From Paracyclopina nana (taxonomy: Eukaryota; Arthropoda; Copepoda; Cyclopoida; Cyclopettidae): DNA of 64,000 nucleotides. The notes under the pieces were generated by a model that was given only the letters and a program-made list of their open reading frames with translations, did not search any database and was not told where the DNA came from. Positions 23,091-35,800 of this stretch are shown here, piece after piece. The stretch spans positions 22,501 to 86,500 of the forward strand of contig JAGUCH010000007.1 of the NCBI GenBank assembly GCA_019096065.1. Reading direction: 5' to 3'. The position numbers were made by a program, and so were the translations under genes. Position 1 is the stretch's first letter, and each line of letters begins with the position of its first letter.

Positions 23091-25248
23091 GATTGGCAGC
23101 ATTGGACAAACACTGGGAATCTGGATTGCTACTGTCACAACAACCCGAGCTGCATTCATCGCTGAAATCATCCCCATTGTCAATGCACACAGTGTGATAT
23201 GAGTTATCAGATGAGTTTTGGCAGCAGCTGCACGTAAACCTGAGACGCAGCCATTGCACCACGGCTGATATCCATAGATAGCCTAAAAAGGAATTTTATT
23301 TAATTTCTAGTTGGTCTGTAGAAGCTGGTCTAATACTACACTTGGAAATTCTAACCCTGGAAATCCACTTGTGTAGAACCAATCCACGAATGCATATAAT
23401 GTAGAACTTAACTACTTTGTAGGCCCAATATACTTTTTTATTGTGTAGATCAAATAAAGTAGATACAATGCACTTTTGCATATTCAATAGACTCGAGTAG
23501 ATTCAATCTACCAGTGTAGATTCAAACTACTTTCATAGATTCAATCTTCTTGTGTAGATTACATCTACTTTGTAGACCTAATTCTACTTGTTTAGATTTA
23601 ATCCATTAGTGTAGATCAAATCCATTAGTGTAGACTCAATCCACTAGTATATATATACTAATTTAGATCCATTCCATAAGTGTAGATCTAATAAAAAATT
23701 AGTACGATTCACTCGTGGATCCAATTCCTGTTTACAAGTACCCATCGACAATATAACTGATTTTCAAAGTAGATTCTTTTTTCATAGATTTTAGTAACTC
23801 CATAGGTTAAGATTCACATTCTGACATAACAATGTAGTTCCTACTTTCTTAAGTAGGTCTTATGATATCTACGTTGCTATGTAGATGCAATCTATTTTGT
23901 TTTTAAAAGAATAAAGATCTAATTTCTTCGTTTGGCTTGAGTTGATATAGCTTCAGTAGATCTCACTTCAACTCATGTCTGAATTCGGATAGCAACCCAA
24001 TTTATTTTGTAGGCTGAAAGTAGGTCAATAGCAAACATAGTACAGTACTATCAATTTTGCCCAACAAAAAGTGGCATATTTTCCAATGCTAACTCCAAGG
24101 TGAAAGTGAGCTAAAAGCTGGCTACAAACCTACAAGATTGCAATCGCAGCTCAATTTTGGGCGGATTAATTACAATATTCAAAACGACAAAAAAAAACCT
24201 CTTTATTAATAAATAAAGCGTGAATTTCCAATTTAGTGCGACTTTCAACTCTTTTTTGCCATTTTCAGCCATTTTGTTTCGCATTGGATCGATTGATGCC
24301 TAGATCATGTTACATAGAAAATGCATCAAAAAGTGAAACCCATCAAGGCCTGAAAATTGAGATTTAATCCTGCATAGATTGGCTTCAAACTTTAGCAATT
24401 GACGGTGTTTTTTATTAAAAATCTATTTTTTGGCACAAAGCAAAGTTGGTTTCAATGTAGCAAATGTTGAGACTGGATTGATAGCTATTGAATTTGGAGT
24501 CAGAGCTGGAAAATAAAATTGTGCGGCAAAGTCATTTGTGGGAAGTGCGAACAGGGTAATTGCAAATGTCGAAATCATGACATCCAATTTCGACATTTTG
24601 CTTTCTCATCCCATTTTGAGCAATCCCTTTTTGCTCTCTAATTTTCACATTTGCATTGAATTGTCAATCAGACATCATCACATTTTCTCCTTAGAAAGCT
24701 AATGAGCACAGGATAAATAATGTACCACAAAGTTATATGGCTGTAAACAAGCTTGAGCAAATATTTGCAGAGCCATACCTATTTCTGTCTAAAAAAGCTA
24801 TGAAAAGTTCAATTTTCAAAATCAGGAGAGATAAATCATGATTCTTATCACCAAAATCCACTTGAAAACTCCTTTTTTAAGGAATTCTTGAAAATGTCAA
24901 AAACAAAAGTTGGCAAATGGATAAGCTCAGAGCTTTCCAATCGTCAAGTCCTTAAGCCACTTGGACGAAGGCAAACATAAATGGAGTACCATTCAAGGTC
25001 AATATTCAAGGTAATATCTATTTTTATGCGTAAGCAGCTCATAAAACCAAGCAAGTAAACAAGTCTCTAATATGTTTATAGTAAGGGAGACCAATTCTAA
25101 TTTATGGTGAGCACTCACCTAAATCACACGCCATTGGTGGGTGGATTCGAAGCCTGGAGCAAAATATGAGAAGCAGCGAAGTGACCGAGGCCAAGGCGAG
25201 GAAAATGGCGAGGACGATGAGTGAGGCCGCGAGGTACCACAGCGGCAT
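23083..25248 (-). CDS. Possible small cysteine-rich membrane protein (hypothetical)
   Basis: No family recognised. Exon 1 (25248-25119) opens with an ATG and encodes a strong N-terminal hydrophobic helix (MPLWYLAASLIVLAIFLALA), ending at a consensus donor gtgagt in phase 1. Exon 2 (23282-23083) follows an acceptor (cctttttag) in the matching phase. It encodes a cysteine-rich tail with CSCCQ, CIDNGDDFSDEC and SGCC, loosely like an LDL-receptor class A module, and a TGA stop. Total 109 residues: a signal anchor plus a small extracellular domain. The second exon sits in the third copy of the 425-bp repeat; copies 1 and 2 keep alternative, phase-compatible terminal frames. The fit of phase and splice signals is the only support, so this could be chance. 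Confidence 0.35.
23300..24010. repeat. Degenerate gtgtagattcaat repeat region
   Basis: Loose repeats of tgtagatt(c)aatc(c)acta with heavy divergence, about 15-25 bp apart. This is most of the putative intron of the small minus-strand gene. An old minisatellite in decay is the simplest reading. Confidence 0.6.
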
Positions 25249-26239
25249 TGATGATGATGGTATTACCTGTACCAATACTATTGGAAACCTTTTTAACGGA
25301 AATGAGACGAGTTGTTACATGATCATCAATATGCACCAAAGATTTATTGCAAGTTTTCAAAAATATACTATTTAATTTTTGAAAATGTAAATATTGTTGA
25401 TATTTCATAATTACATCCCAAATTTAAACTGATTTTGCCAACTCAATTAAAAAGGCCATTTGGAAATTCCTTTAATTATGAAAAAGTGAGATGAATGTGG
25501 TACATTTACCTGAATTCATACTTGCATCATTTGCATAGCTGGAGAATTCGTAAGTAGGCAGCAGACTGAAAGTGTGCGCGGCTTTCCAGATGCATTCGCA
25601 AACTGTTCTCCTTACTACTTTTGATGTCGGCTCAAGCGTCTTTGGCAGCTCTCTCTGAATACCACACTAGGTATACTATAGTATACCACTAAGGAGTATA
25701 CCACGCACACACTGTTTTATGTATAACCACTTAACCTCACACTCCTGCATCAAGGATAAAAACTGCCCTACTTTTGATGGGTTTGACCGGATTCAAAAGT
25801 TAAATTATCATCATTTTAAGTAATGAGCTACTTTAAATCTGAATTATACAGGGAATATAGAAAGCAAGGCACAAAGGAGAGTGTTTGCATAAACAGTAAT
25901 GTACTAGACACACCATTTGCATTTCGCATACTCATTTGAAAGTGCTTTCCAAATTACATTTTCTCATATCCTAACTCTTTATTATCTCCCACATACTTTA
26001 TATCTCCTTTTCTTTATATTTCACCTGATGGTGGGATATAGATGCTCTTTGTGGGAAGTGGTCAAAAGTATTACAATACAATGCCAACAAACAATGAAAG
26101 GAATGCTATGGGGATAGCTATTAAAAACCTACAGAACTGGGCATTCCAAACTCTCTCTTCGCCCACTTGATGCAGCATACTGATCACATTTGATTTCATC
26201 ATGTATTTGACTGCATGTTTGACCTAACCTAATTAAACA

Positions 26240-27290
26240 AGTGTACTTGATGCAAGTGTACTAGATGCGAGTGTACTAGATGCGAGTGTACTAGATGCGA
26301 ATGTACTTGCGAGGCAACTGTACTAGAGACTGCTGTTCTTAAGTCGAGTGTACTAGAAGCTAATGTATTTGAGGCGAGTGTAATTGATGCAAGTGTACTT
26401 GATGCAAGTGTACTAGATGCGAGTGTACTAGATGCGAGTGTACTAGATGCGAATGTACTTGCGAGGCAACTGTACTAGAGACTGCTGTTCTTAAGTCGAG
26501 TGTACTAGAAGCTAATGTATTTGAGGCGAGTGTAATTGATGCAAGTGTACTTGATGCAAGTGTACTTGATGCAAGTGTACTTGATGCAAGTGTACTTGAT
26601 GCAAGTGTACTTGATGCAAGTGTACTTGATGCAAGTGTACTTGATGCAAGTGTACTTGATGCAAGTGTACTTGATGCAAGTGTACTTGATGCAAGTGTAC
26701 TTGAAGTGAGTGTACTTGATGCAAGTGTACTTGATGCAAGTGTACTTGATGCTAGTGAAATTGATGCAAGTGTACTAGATGCAAGTGTACTTGATGCAAG
26801 TGTACTTGATGCAAGTGTACTTGATGCAAGTGTACTTGATCCAAGTGTACTTGAAGTTAGTGTACTAGATGCAAGTGCATTAGATGCGAGTGTACTTGAA
26901 GTTAGTGTACTAGATGCAAGTGCATTAGATGCGAGTGTACTTAAGTCAAGTTTACTTAAGTATAGTGTGCTTAAGTCGAGTGTGGTTTGAGGCGAGTGTA
27001 ATTGATGCAGGTGTACTTAAGTAGAGTGTGCCTAAGTCGAGTTTACTTAAGTCAAATGTCTTTAAGTAAAGTGTGCTTAAGTCGAGTGTACTTAAGTCAA
27101 GTGTACTTAAGTCAAGTGTACTTGAAGCGAGTGCAATTGAGGCGAGTGTACTTAAGTGGAGTGTACTTGAGGCGAGTGTTCATGATGCGAGCGCACTTGA
27201 TGTTAGCGTTCTTGATGCACGTGCACTAGATGCATGTGTACTGCATACAAGTGTACTTGATTCAAATGTACTTGACGCAAATATACTCTG
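26240..27290 (+). repeat. 15-bp minisatellite (gtgtacttgatgcaa)n, ~1.05 kb
   Basis: About 65-70 copies. A homogeneous core (26530-26850) is flanked by variants based on tgtactagatgcgag, tgtacttaagtcgag and tgtacttgaagc. A higher-order block of ~145 bp (26252 onward) is repeated at about 26395. Both strands are open over long stretches because the unit length is a multiple of three. I do not consider this coding. Confidence 0.95.
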
Positions 27291-29824
27291 AAAAAAGTGG
27301 TCACTAGAAAATGCATGTATAGTGCAAGTTATCAGGGTTCTTGGTGCGTCCGTCCGATTTTGAAATATTTTTGCCTTCACTCCGCTTGGTGCATGTGCAC
27401 CCAAGACTCAAATGGCGGACCGGTATATGGTCACATTGTATTTTGGTAGTAGCACTTGCGTGGCCGAGAAAATGCTCTTGGTGCATGTGCACCTGGATCT
27501 GGGCCCAAGTGTGTGCAGGCGTACTTTCAAATGTACCATTGGTTTTTGGAACACAACAGAATCCTTGGAATCATTTCAGTATTTTGAAAATGTAGGTTTT
27601 TCAATGCTTTTTTCAGTCATATCAAGGAAATGTTCTTATTCTCATTTCAGACCTTTGAAGTTGAAAGCTTGTTTCCTTTTTACATCTTTTGAACTCGAGT
27701 TTGTGAGGATTACAAAATTCTTGCATACAACAAAAAGCCTTTTTATCACATCTTGTGCAATGTTTAAAATCAGAAGTAAAATGATGTTATTTACATTGTA
27801 AGTTTTTTTTGGAGCAATTTATTATGCAAATTGTAAAGGAAGGAAGTAGTTGAAATTCTTAGCGGAATTTCAGTTTGGCCAATTTCCCGATATTTATTCA
27901 AAGGTTCCCGCCTTTTTTGGCCTTCATGGCTTGAAGGCCAGCTGAAGCCTCCGAAAAAGAGAAAGCCTTAACTGCTATAGTACTATATTATGACAGTTTT
28001 TGTGGTGTAAACAAACCAAATTCCACATTCATGGCCAACTTTTCTTGAGGTAAGAAGTGATTGCATGAAAAAGAGAAAATATTTACAGTGAACTTCTTTG
28101 TTTTGGGTAATCATGGCATAATTATCATCAAACACCAAGTAAACATCTAGGTACATCAATGTACGCAATGCAAACATGACCTTAGCAACATTTTTATCAA
28201 AATAATGCTCCTTTTTGCGAATAAAAACTAGAGATCCAATGCACAACATCATTTCATGAAAGGTGAGCATTAAAAACTAGAACTTGGTTTTAATTACCAA
28301 AAAATGATATCGCAGACTCCATTTTAATCCTAAGCATGATTTTAAGATTACTTTTAAAAAATAGTGTTATTTTTTCTTTGGTTGATCCAATGCATAGCAT
28401 GATTTTGGGTGGGAAAAAATAAATTGTTGTGCAAAACAAAAATTAAAAATAATATTCCAGATTTCATTTGTTTCCTAAACATGATTTGTAGGTTTATTAC
28501 TTTGTATTATTATTATATAAAATTCGAAAATATAATAGATCCAATGCATTTAATGAATTTGGGAATGATAAATAATCACTTGAGGAGGGTTGTAAAACAT
28601 AATGAACAATTATGGAATTACATAATTTAAAATCCATTCAAAGTATTGTTTTTAGGTTATTTTCAACTGACATTTGCAAAAAAAACTAGATCCAGTGCAC
28701 AACACCACTTTGGGTGTGGTCAATAGTTGAGCTATGTGGAGCATTTCTTTGTTTTTAATTACATCGATTTTATAATTCTTAAATTAACATTTCTCATTGT
28801 GCTCTGCTCACTAAACTTATAAAAAATGGTGAAAAATGCCTCATGTTTTTTATTGAATCACTCTTTAAGCCAGACTCTTTGACCTTCTATTATCAAGGAT
28901 TAGGCTATCAAAGCATTCAAAATAGAAGCTTGCTTGCTACCTTTAAAAAAAGATTTCTTTAGAGTAGAAGCAAAAATGCAATAATTTTAACTGGACCAAC
29001 TTTTGTACTGCAAAGTTAAATTGAATGCATGTGACGTCACGAAGACGTTTTAGCAGGTAGAATCCCGTTGAAAAGTCTACGGCTCGTTTTCACACCAAAA
29101 AGGTAGTCAAGTCAAGCAGGATTTCTCTTATTTCTAAAAAACTTGTACTTTTTAACTTTATTTTTTTAAAATTACACTGCTCTATATTCTCATCACATTT
29201 TTTGGCAAATTTTTCAGATCATAAAATCCCATTTTTGTAAGCAGTTGTGATTGCAAAGCCAAAATCACGCATGAGACCGAGCTCGTTGATTAGTCAGTGT
29301 TTGGGTACACGTGCACCCGGCAGCAGCTACTTTTCTTTACTAGTAGTGAAGGACAGACTGCATAGCGTATCAGTGGCAATCTGGTAATTTCCAACTGTGG
29401 TAAAAGTGTCTGAGCAAAATAATTTCCCACCTGCAATTCAAAAGCCTCAATTATTTTGGTAGTCAAACCGCCAAAGAATTCAAAGGTATGCAACTTTAAT
29501 TTCAAAATTATATAACTTTACAAAAAAGTGAAAAAAAGATGGACTTTGAAAATTACTTCTACTAAAAGTACCATTAAAAGCTTGAAAAAAGACATTACTT
29601 TCTTAGGAAATTCTAAGTAGGGAAATAAACATTTTTAATTACAGAAAGTTGTATTTTTTTTGTATTTTTTTTAAATATTGGAAAACGTACTTTTGCTCAA
29701 ATTGCCAAATAGGAAAAGTAAAATAGTGTTACAAGGGCAATTTTTGATTAATGTAATTAACAACAGGAAAAAATGCTTATTAGGCCATTTTTGAACTGCA
29801 CATTTCTCTCAATTTAAGCCAGCT
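27291..29824. other. Gene-free spacer upstream of the patched-domain gene
   Basis: AT-rich DNA without a recognisable gene. It contains two copies of ttggtgcatgtgcacc (about 27386 and 27478) and a run of diffuse repeats around 'gatccaatgcaYaNcat' (28200-28700). A perfect CRE-like palindrome is at 29031-29040. Confidence 0.5.
29031..29040. promoter_or_regulatory. CRE-like palindrome GTGACGTCAC
   Basis: A perfect 10-bp palindrome containing TGACGTCA, the consensus CREB/ATF site, about 0.8 kb upstream of the patched-domain start codon. A single match of this length can occur by chance; function is inference. Confidence 0.3.
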
Positions 29825-32800
29825 ATGCAAAACAGTCATAGAAGTGAGGCCTACATTGAGAATGGCAAGAAAAGGCCGAGTTTGGCCTCCATCGCCGGTG
29901 AAGTGATCAAAAGTGAGGCCGCAAAGTCGAGGTCGTGCTGCGGCGAAGGAAAAACCGTCGGCGGGTTGGCAACATTTCTGGAAAAATGCTTTTTCAGGTA
30001 ATAACTCAAATATAGTAGGTAGTATATTTGAAAGACTTATAGTGACCATTTCTATGCGTGCACGCGTCCCATTGGTGTCAGTCCCATTAGTGTCATTTGT
30101 GTCCCATGAGCTACGGACAGCCTCAGTTTTCCAAGTCTCAGTTTTCCAGTTCTCAGTTTTCCAAGTGTCAGCATTCCAAATCTCAGCTTTCCAAATCTCA
30201 GTTTTCCAAGCCTCAGTTTTCCAAGTCTCAGTTTTCCAAGTCTCAATTCTCCAAGTCTCAGTTCTCCTATTCTCAGTTTCCCAAGTCTCAGTTTTCCAAA
30301 TCTCAGCTTTCCAAGTCTCAGTTTTCCAAGTGTCAGCATTCCAAGTCTCAGTTTTCCGAGTCTCAGTTTTCCAAGCCTCAGTTCTCATAGTCTCAGTTTT
30401 CCAAGTCTCAGTTTTCCAGTTCTCAGTTTTGCAAGTGTCAGCATTCCAAATCTCAGTTTTCCAAGTCTCAGTTCTCCAAGTCTCAATTCTCCAAGTCTCA
30501 GTTTTCCAAGTGTCAGCATTCCAAGTCTCAGTTTTCCGAGTCTCAGTTCTCCAAGCCTCAGTTCTCATAGTCTCAATTTTCCAAGTCTCAGTTTTCCGAG
30601 TCTCAGCTTTACGAGTCTCAGCTTTTCAAATCTCTGCATTCCAAAATCTCAGCTATTCAAATATCTCAGGTTTAAGTGATACAAAGTCTCATTGTAATCA
30701 GGCAGTGTGAGCATTCCCAGTAGTCTCATTGAAAGCAGCCGCCAGTATTTCCTACTTGAGCTGTGGCATTCATCGTTTTGGCCAAGTTCATGCGCACCAA
30801 TGAAAAACCGGTTTATTAGGGCAGGGTATATCTTGAGGCGACAAAGGAAAAGTACGTACCCTATTTGGATCACGGCTATAATTAAGCTTCCAAAATGCCT
30901 TTGTTGCCACATAAATAAATGTCAGCATGGGCCGAGTTCATTTTGGTGCAGATGTTAATGAGAAGTTTCTGACTTATATCTGTGAAACAATGTGACAAAT
31001 TAAAACTGAGGATCTGATTATTCGACTCTCTTCAATTTGCTGAGACTTCAAATAAATGAGTTTGTAAAATTACTGAGTTTGTTAAATTTCTGAAACTATC
31101 AAATTACTGAGACTTCTAAGTACTGAGACTGTCGCAGTCAAATTGTAGTATGTCAAATTACTGACTGTCAAATTACTGAGATTTCAAGTCACTGAGACAG
31201 TCAAATAACTGAGACTTCAATTTACTGAGACAAAATGAGACTGTCAAATTCTGAGGCTTCAATTTACTGAGACTCCAATTTACTGAATTTGCTGAGACTG
31301 TCAATTTACTGAATTTGCTGAGAATGTCAACTTACTGAATGTGCTGAAATTGTCAGCATACTGAAACTTCAATTTTAGTTTACTGAGACTCCAACTTACT
31401 GAATTTTCGGAGACTGTCAACTTACTGAATTTGCTGAAGTTGTCAGATTACTGAAACTTCATTTTTAGTTTACTGAGACTTCAATTCACCTAGACATGAG
31501 TTAGTCATTTTACACAGATTTGATCAAAAGGTCAGGGCAAAAAGTTGGGCAATCGGAATCTCTTTGGTATGCAATCAAGGCACAAAGAGTGTTTCTTGTT
31601 CGTCCGCCAAATGGAAGTTGGACAAAATGTGGATCAGCTTCTATAACTACCTGTGTAGCAGTAAAGGCGTTATGTAAAAAGTAACTGGTATGCAACACCA
31701 ATCCAGACCAAACTGGTAGCACATGAAGAGAAACTCGCCAAGAAATAAATAAAACAAAGTTTATAACTTTATGCACCCTGGTGTTTTTCTTTACAGCTTT
31801 GGCCTGCAAATAGGGCAACGCCCTTGGATGACCATTCTTTTGTCGCTGGTTCTTTGTGGCGTCTGCACAGCGGGAATGGCTTTTTGGCAGGTTAATTCAG
31901 ATGACGAGGCTCTGTGGACTCCATACGGATCACCTGTAATTTTAACATTAAAAATTACGAAAAATTGCCATTTTTTTCGACTTCTAAGCAAAGAATTTGA
32001 CAAAAATACTTTTTTTTATTTTTTTTAATTATGCCAAATATGAACATTTGTTTTGATTTCAGTTCATTGAGCAGAGGGAGTGGATTTTGGCGAATTTTCC
32101 GAAGGACACTCGCTATGAAACTCTCATCTTGTCAGCTGCTGAGCCGGGTGCAAATGCACTCACCGCTCAAAATGTGCAATACGTAAGTTGAACTCTTCTT
32201 ATCAGTTCCAAAGTATAAAATAGTGTGCAAACGTAAGCCGAGTGAAACTTTCCTCGGCCGAGCTTCAGCGAGGACTGGAAATTTACTATAGTAGATTTAA
32301 TGCTGCGTGTAGTCCAGGCAAAAAGCTCCATTAATTTAGATTATCTTGAATACGAGCCTATTAATGTCAGACCACATCATAAAGCGCTTTATTTCGGATT
32401 AGGGAAATGATTTTCCCTTACATTTCAGCTGTTGCGGGTGCACGAAGCGGTGACAAACATCAGCTCAACAACAAATGTTACCTATGAAGATCTCTGTTTC
32501 AGGTGATTTCAATTAATTCATATATTTTGCAAATTTTGCAAAATTATCCCATTTCAGATTTCCTAGCTCAAATGAGGAGGAAACTGGGTGTGCCACAAAA
32601 AGCATCCTAGGTGCAGCCATTTTAATTAAATTAATATAATAAGAAACCTAATTTTTATTTATTAAAGGCATTTGGAGCTACAATGAAAGCATCATTTCGC
32701 AATTGACTGATGAGGAAGTTTTGACTGCGGTCTCAGAGAGGCTTTCCCAGCAAAAGTGAATTAATTCAAATTAAGTATTAATTCTGAATAAAAAGCATGA

Positions 32801-35800
32801 TTTTCTTACAGCCTTCAGCCATTGGAGCAAATCGATCAAATCTTGGCTGGAGTTGAATTCCTAGATGATGGAAAACGAGTGGCGAGGGCATCAGCAATCA
32901 TGAACATTTGGCTCCTGAAGCAAAATGGCACCAAAGAGGCCGATGGCAATCTGGTTGACGAGGTCGCCAAGCAATGGGAGAAAGCTTTCATCGACCAAAT
33001 CATCCTAGACAGGATTCCAGGCCTCCATGAAAGCATCAACTTTGACGCATTAGCCGAGAGAAGGTAAAAATCATTTATACGCTCGAAAAACGCCTTTATG
33101 AACTCAAGTAGCTTTTGAAAGCTCTTAGAAAGCCTCAAAATAGCTTATTTATAGCTGGACACAGCCCTCTCAGTTTTACTTCACAATGTTACAATTCTCA
33201 ATCACATTTATGATGGGACAGCAACTTTTAATAAACCCTAAGAGACTAATCTAAGATCAAAAAAGCAATAAACTGGCTTGCAGATGCTTTCTTCTGCTGG
33301 AAGACGTTACCAAATAAAACTTTATAAAAGCATTTAGCTGGGCTTCCTAGATGAAGCAGTTTGAAAGCAATTAAAAAGCTTTCAACTGCTTTCTTCAGTT
33401 GAAAGAAGTTACTACAAAAAAGCCTTTAAAAAGCATTATAAAAGCGATAAAAAGGCTTTCAACTGCTCTCTTCTGCTGGAAGACGTTACCAAATAAAACT
33501 TTTTAAAAGCATTTTATTAGCAATTAAAAGGCTTTCTATTCCTTTCAGCTTCCTAGATGAGCTACTAAAAAAAGCCTTCAAAAAGCATTATAAAAGCAGT
33601 AAAAAGGCTTTCAATTGCTTTCTTATTTAGGAAGAAGTTACGACAAAAAGCCTTCATAACGCATTTTAAATAAATAAATAGGCTTTCAACTGCTTTCTGG
33701 TGCTGGAAGAAGTTACTTTATGACACTTTTTAAAAGCATTTTGAAAACAATTTAATGGCTTTCAATTGCTTTCTGCTTCCTAGATACACTACTAAAAATG
33801 CCTTCAAAAAGCATAATAAAAGCAATAAAAAGGCTTTCAATTGCTTTCTCATAAAGGAAGAAGTTACGACAAAAAGTCCTTATAAAGCATAAAAAAGCAA
33901 TGAAGGCAATTAAAAGGCTTTTAATTGCTGTCTTCTACCTAGCCTATAAAAGCAAAAGAAAGCCACATCGAGGCTTGGTAATGCTTTATAAAACAACTTT
34001 TTTCATTTTGTTTTTCGCAGTTTGGATGACGGAATCAATGACACCGTTGACAACAACTTCCAAGTGATGTTTGGCGGCTTCACTTTGCTCTTTTTGTACA
34101 TCGCTCTCACGCTGGGCCGATGGGACTCGCTCGAACAGAGGGTAAAAAAGGCTTGTTATTGCTTCCATTTGCTTTCTCGAGCATTTCCTAATTGCAGGTG
34201 GTGCTATCGTTCAGTGGAGTGGTGGTAATTGGCCTGTCACTCGGTGCCTCATTCGGTTTCTGCTTCTACATGGGAATTTTCTTCGCGAGGCTCCATCCAG
34301 TTATCCCCTTCTTGCTCCTGGGCATTGGAGTTGATGACATGTACGTCATTGTTCAAGCCCTGGACAACTTGAAGCCGGAAGACAAGTCCAGACCTGTCCA
34401 CCACCGAATTGGCAAGGCCTTGGAGCACGCGGGAGTCTCCATCACGGTCACCTCTGTCACAGATATGGCCGCTTTCTTCATCGGCTCGAGCACAGTGAGC
34501 ACTTTCATACACTGCATTCCAGTTCCTCTAATAAGAGATGTCATTAGTTGTGCTCTGTCCCCAGAAGAATTTTTATTTGGGCATATGAGCTGAATGCTGC
34601 GCAACTGAGCCAAATTTTTTGCAGCAAAGTTTCTATAGATAGCTATACACGGCTTGCTTAGTGAAACCTTTTGGTGCTCAGGGCAACCAAATTGTGCTTA
34701 GAACACTGTAATTGTGCTCAAAGGAGCCTTCTCTGAGATTTAGCTTTCTGCTGATTGAATCATAGGTGTGCTCAGTGCAACATAGTTGTGCTCAATGCAA
34801 CATACTTGTGCTCAGCGCAAAATATTTGTGCTCAGTGAAATATAGTTGTGCTCATCAGAGCATAGTTGTGCTCAGTGGAACATAGTTGTGCTTAGTGGAA
34901 CTTAGTTGTGCTCAGTGCAACATAGCTGTGCTCAGTGCAAAATATTTGTGCTCAGTGAAATACGGTAGTGCTCAATAGAGCAAAGTTGTGCTAAGTGGAA
35001 CATAGTTGTGCTCAGTGCAGTTCAGTTGTGCTCAGTTGAATAATAGTTGCGCTCAGTCAAATAATTGTTGTGCTCAATGTATCATAGATGTGCTCATTGC
35101 ACCATTGTTAGACTCAGTGCAAAATAGTTGTGCTTTGCGACACATAGTTGTACTCAAAACCTGCAACAATGCAAAAGTGCCAGGTTCAACTGAGTTTTGT
35201 TTTTTTAAGCAACTGAGGAGAGGATGAGTTCACAGAGCACATTTAAAAAAAGGTTTTTTCTGTTTTCCTGAAAGATGCTTGCAATGTAGCTGTATTTTGC
35301 ATTTCCTTTTTTCTGCTTTCAGAGTATGCCGATTTTGAGGGCCTTTTGCCTCTTTGCAGCAGTTGGAGTCCTGTTTTTGTACATCTTTGCCATCACCTTT
35401 TTTGTTGGGTAAGCTTTATGGAAAAAAATTCAAAGTGCTTATAAACATGAAAGAAAGCACCCAGCATCTTTGCAATCCTTATTATAGCTGTGGTCATGTG
35501 ACAATGCATAGTAAACTGTAAATGAGATTATGCTTGCCATTCTATGTACATCCAGGTTCTTTTCACTTACTATAATGTACACAGTGGAATATATTTGCAT
35601 ATTCATAGCAAAAGAAAGGTTCTTCTGTAGTAGCTCTATTAAATGTTGTATTTTTCCAGATGTTTGACATTGGATGAGAGAAGAATTGAGGCCAGAAAAG
35701 TGTTCAATCTTGATTGCATTCCACCAAAACCTCAGGATTGGACACCCAGCAAATGCAGCACCAAAAATCATGGAAAGCATTTCTTCCAAAATGTCTATGG

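Noticed and set aside
26512-27250. CRISPR-like array of regularly spaced short repeats
   Set aside because: No unique spacers; the repeats are contiguous and the genome is eukaryotic.
26512-27291. Open frames with VHLHQ and VLDAS repeats
   Set aside because: By-products of the 15-bp minisatellite; no start context, no splice partners and open on both strands.
29780-30710. Long open frames on both strands (262 and 265 residues) with KTETW-like and FQVSV-like repeats
   Set aside because: They are translations of the 15-bp tctcagttttccaag array; a unit divisible by three stays open in several frames at once. The minus-strand frame also overlaps the real first exon of the patched-domain gene.
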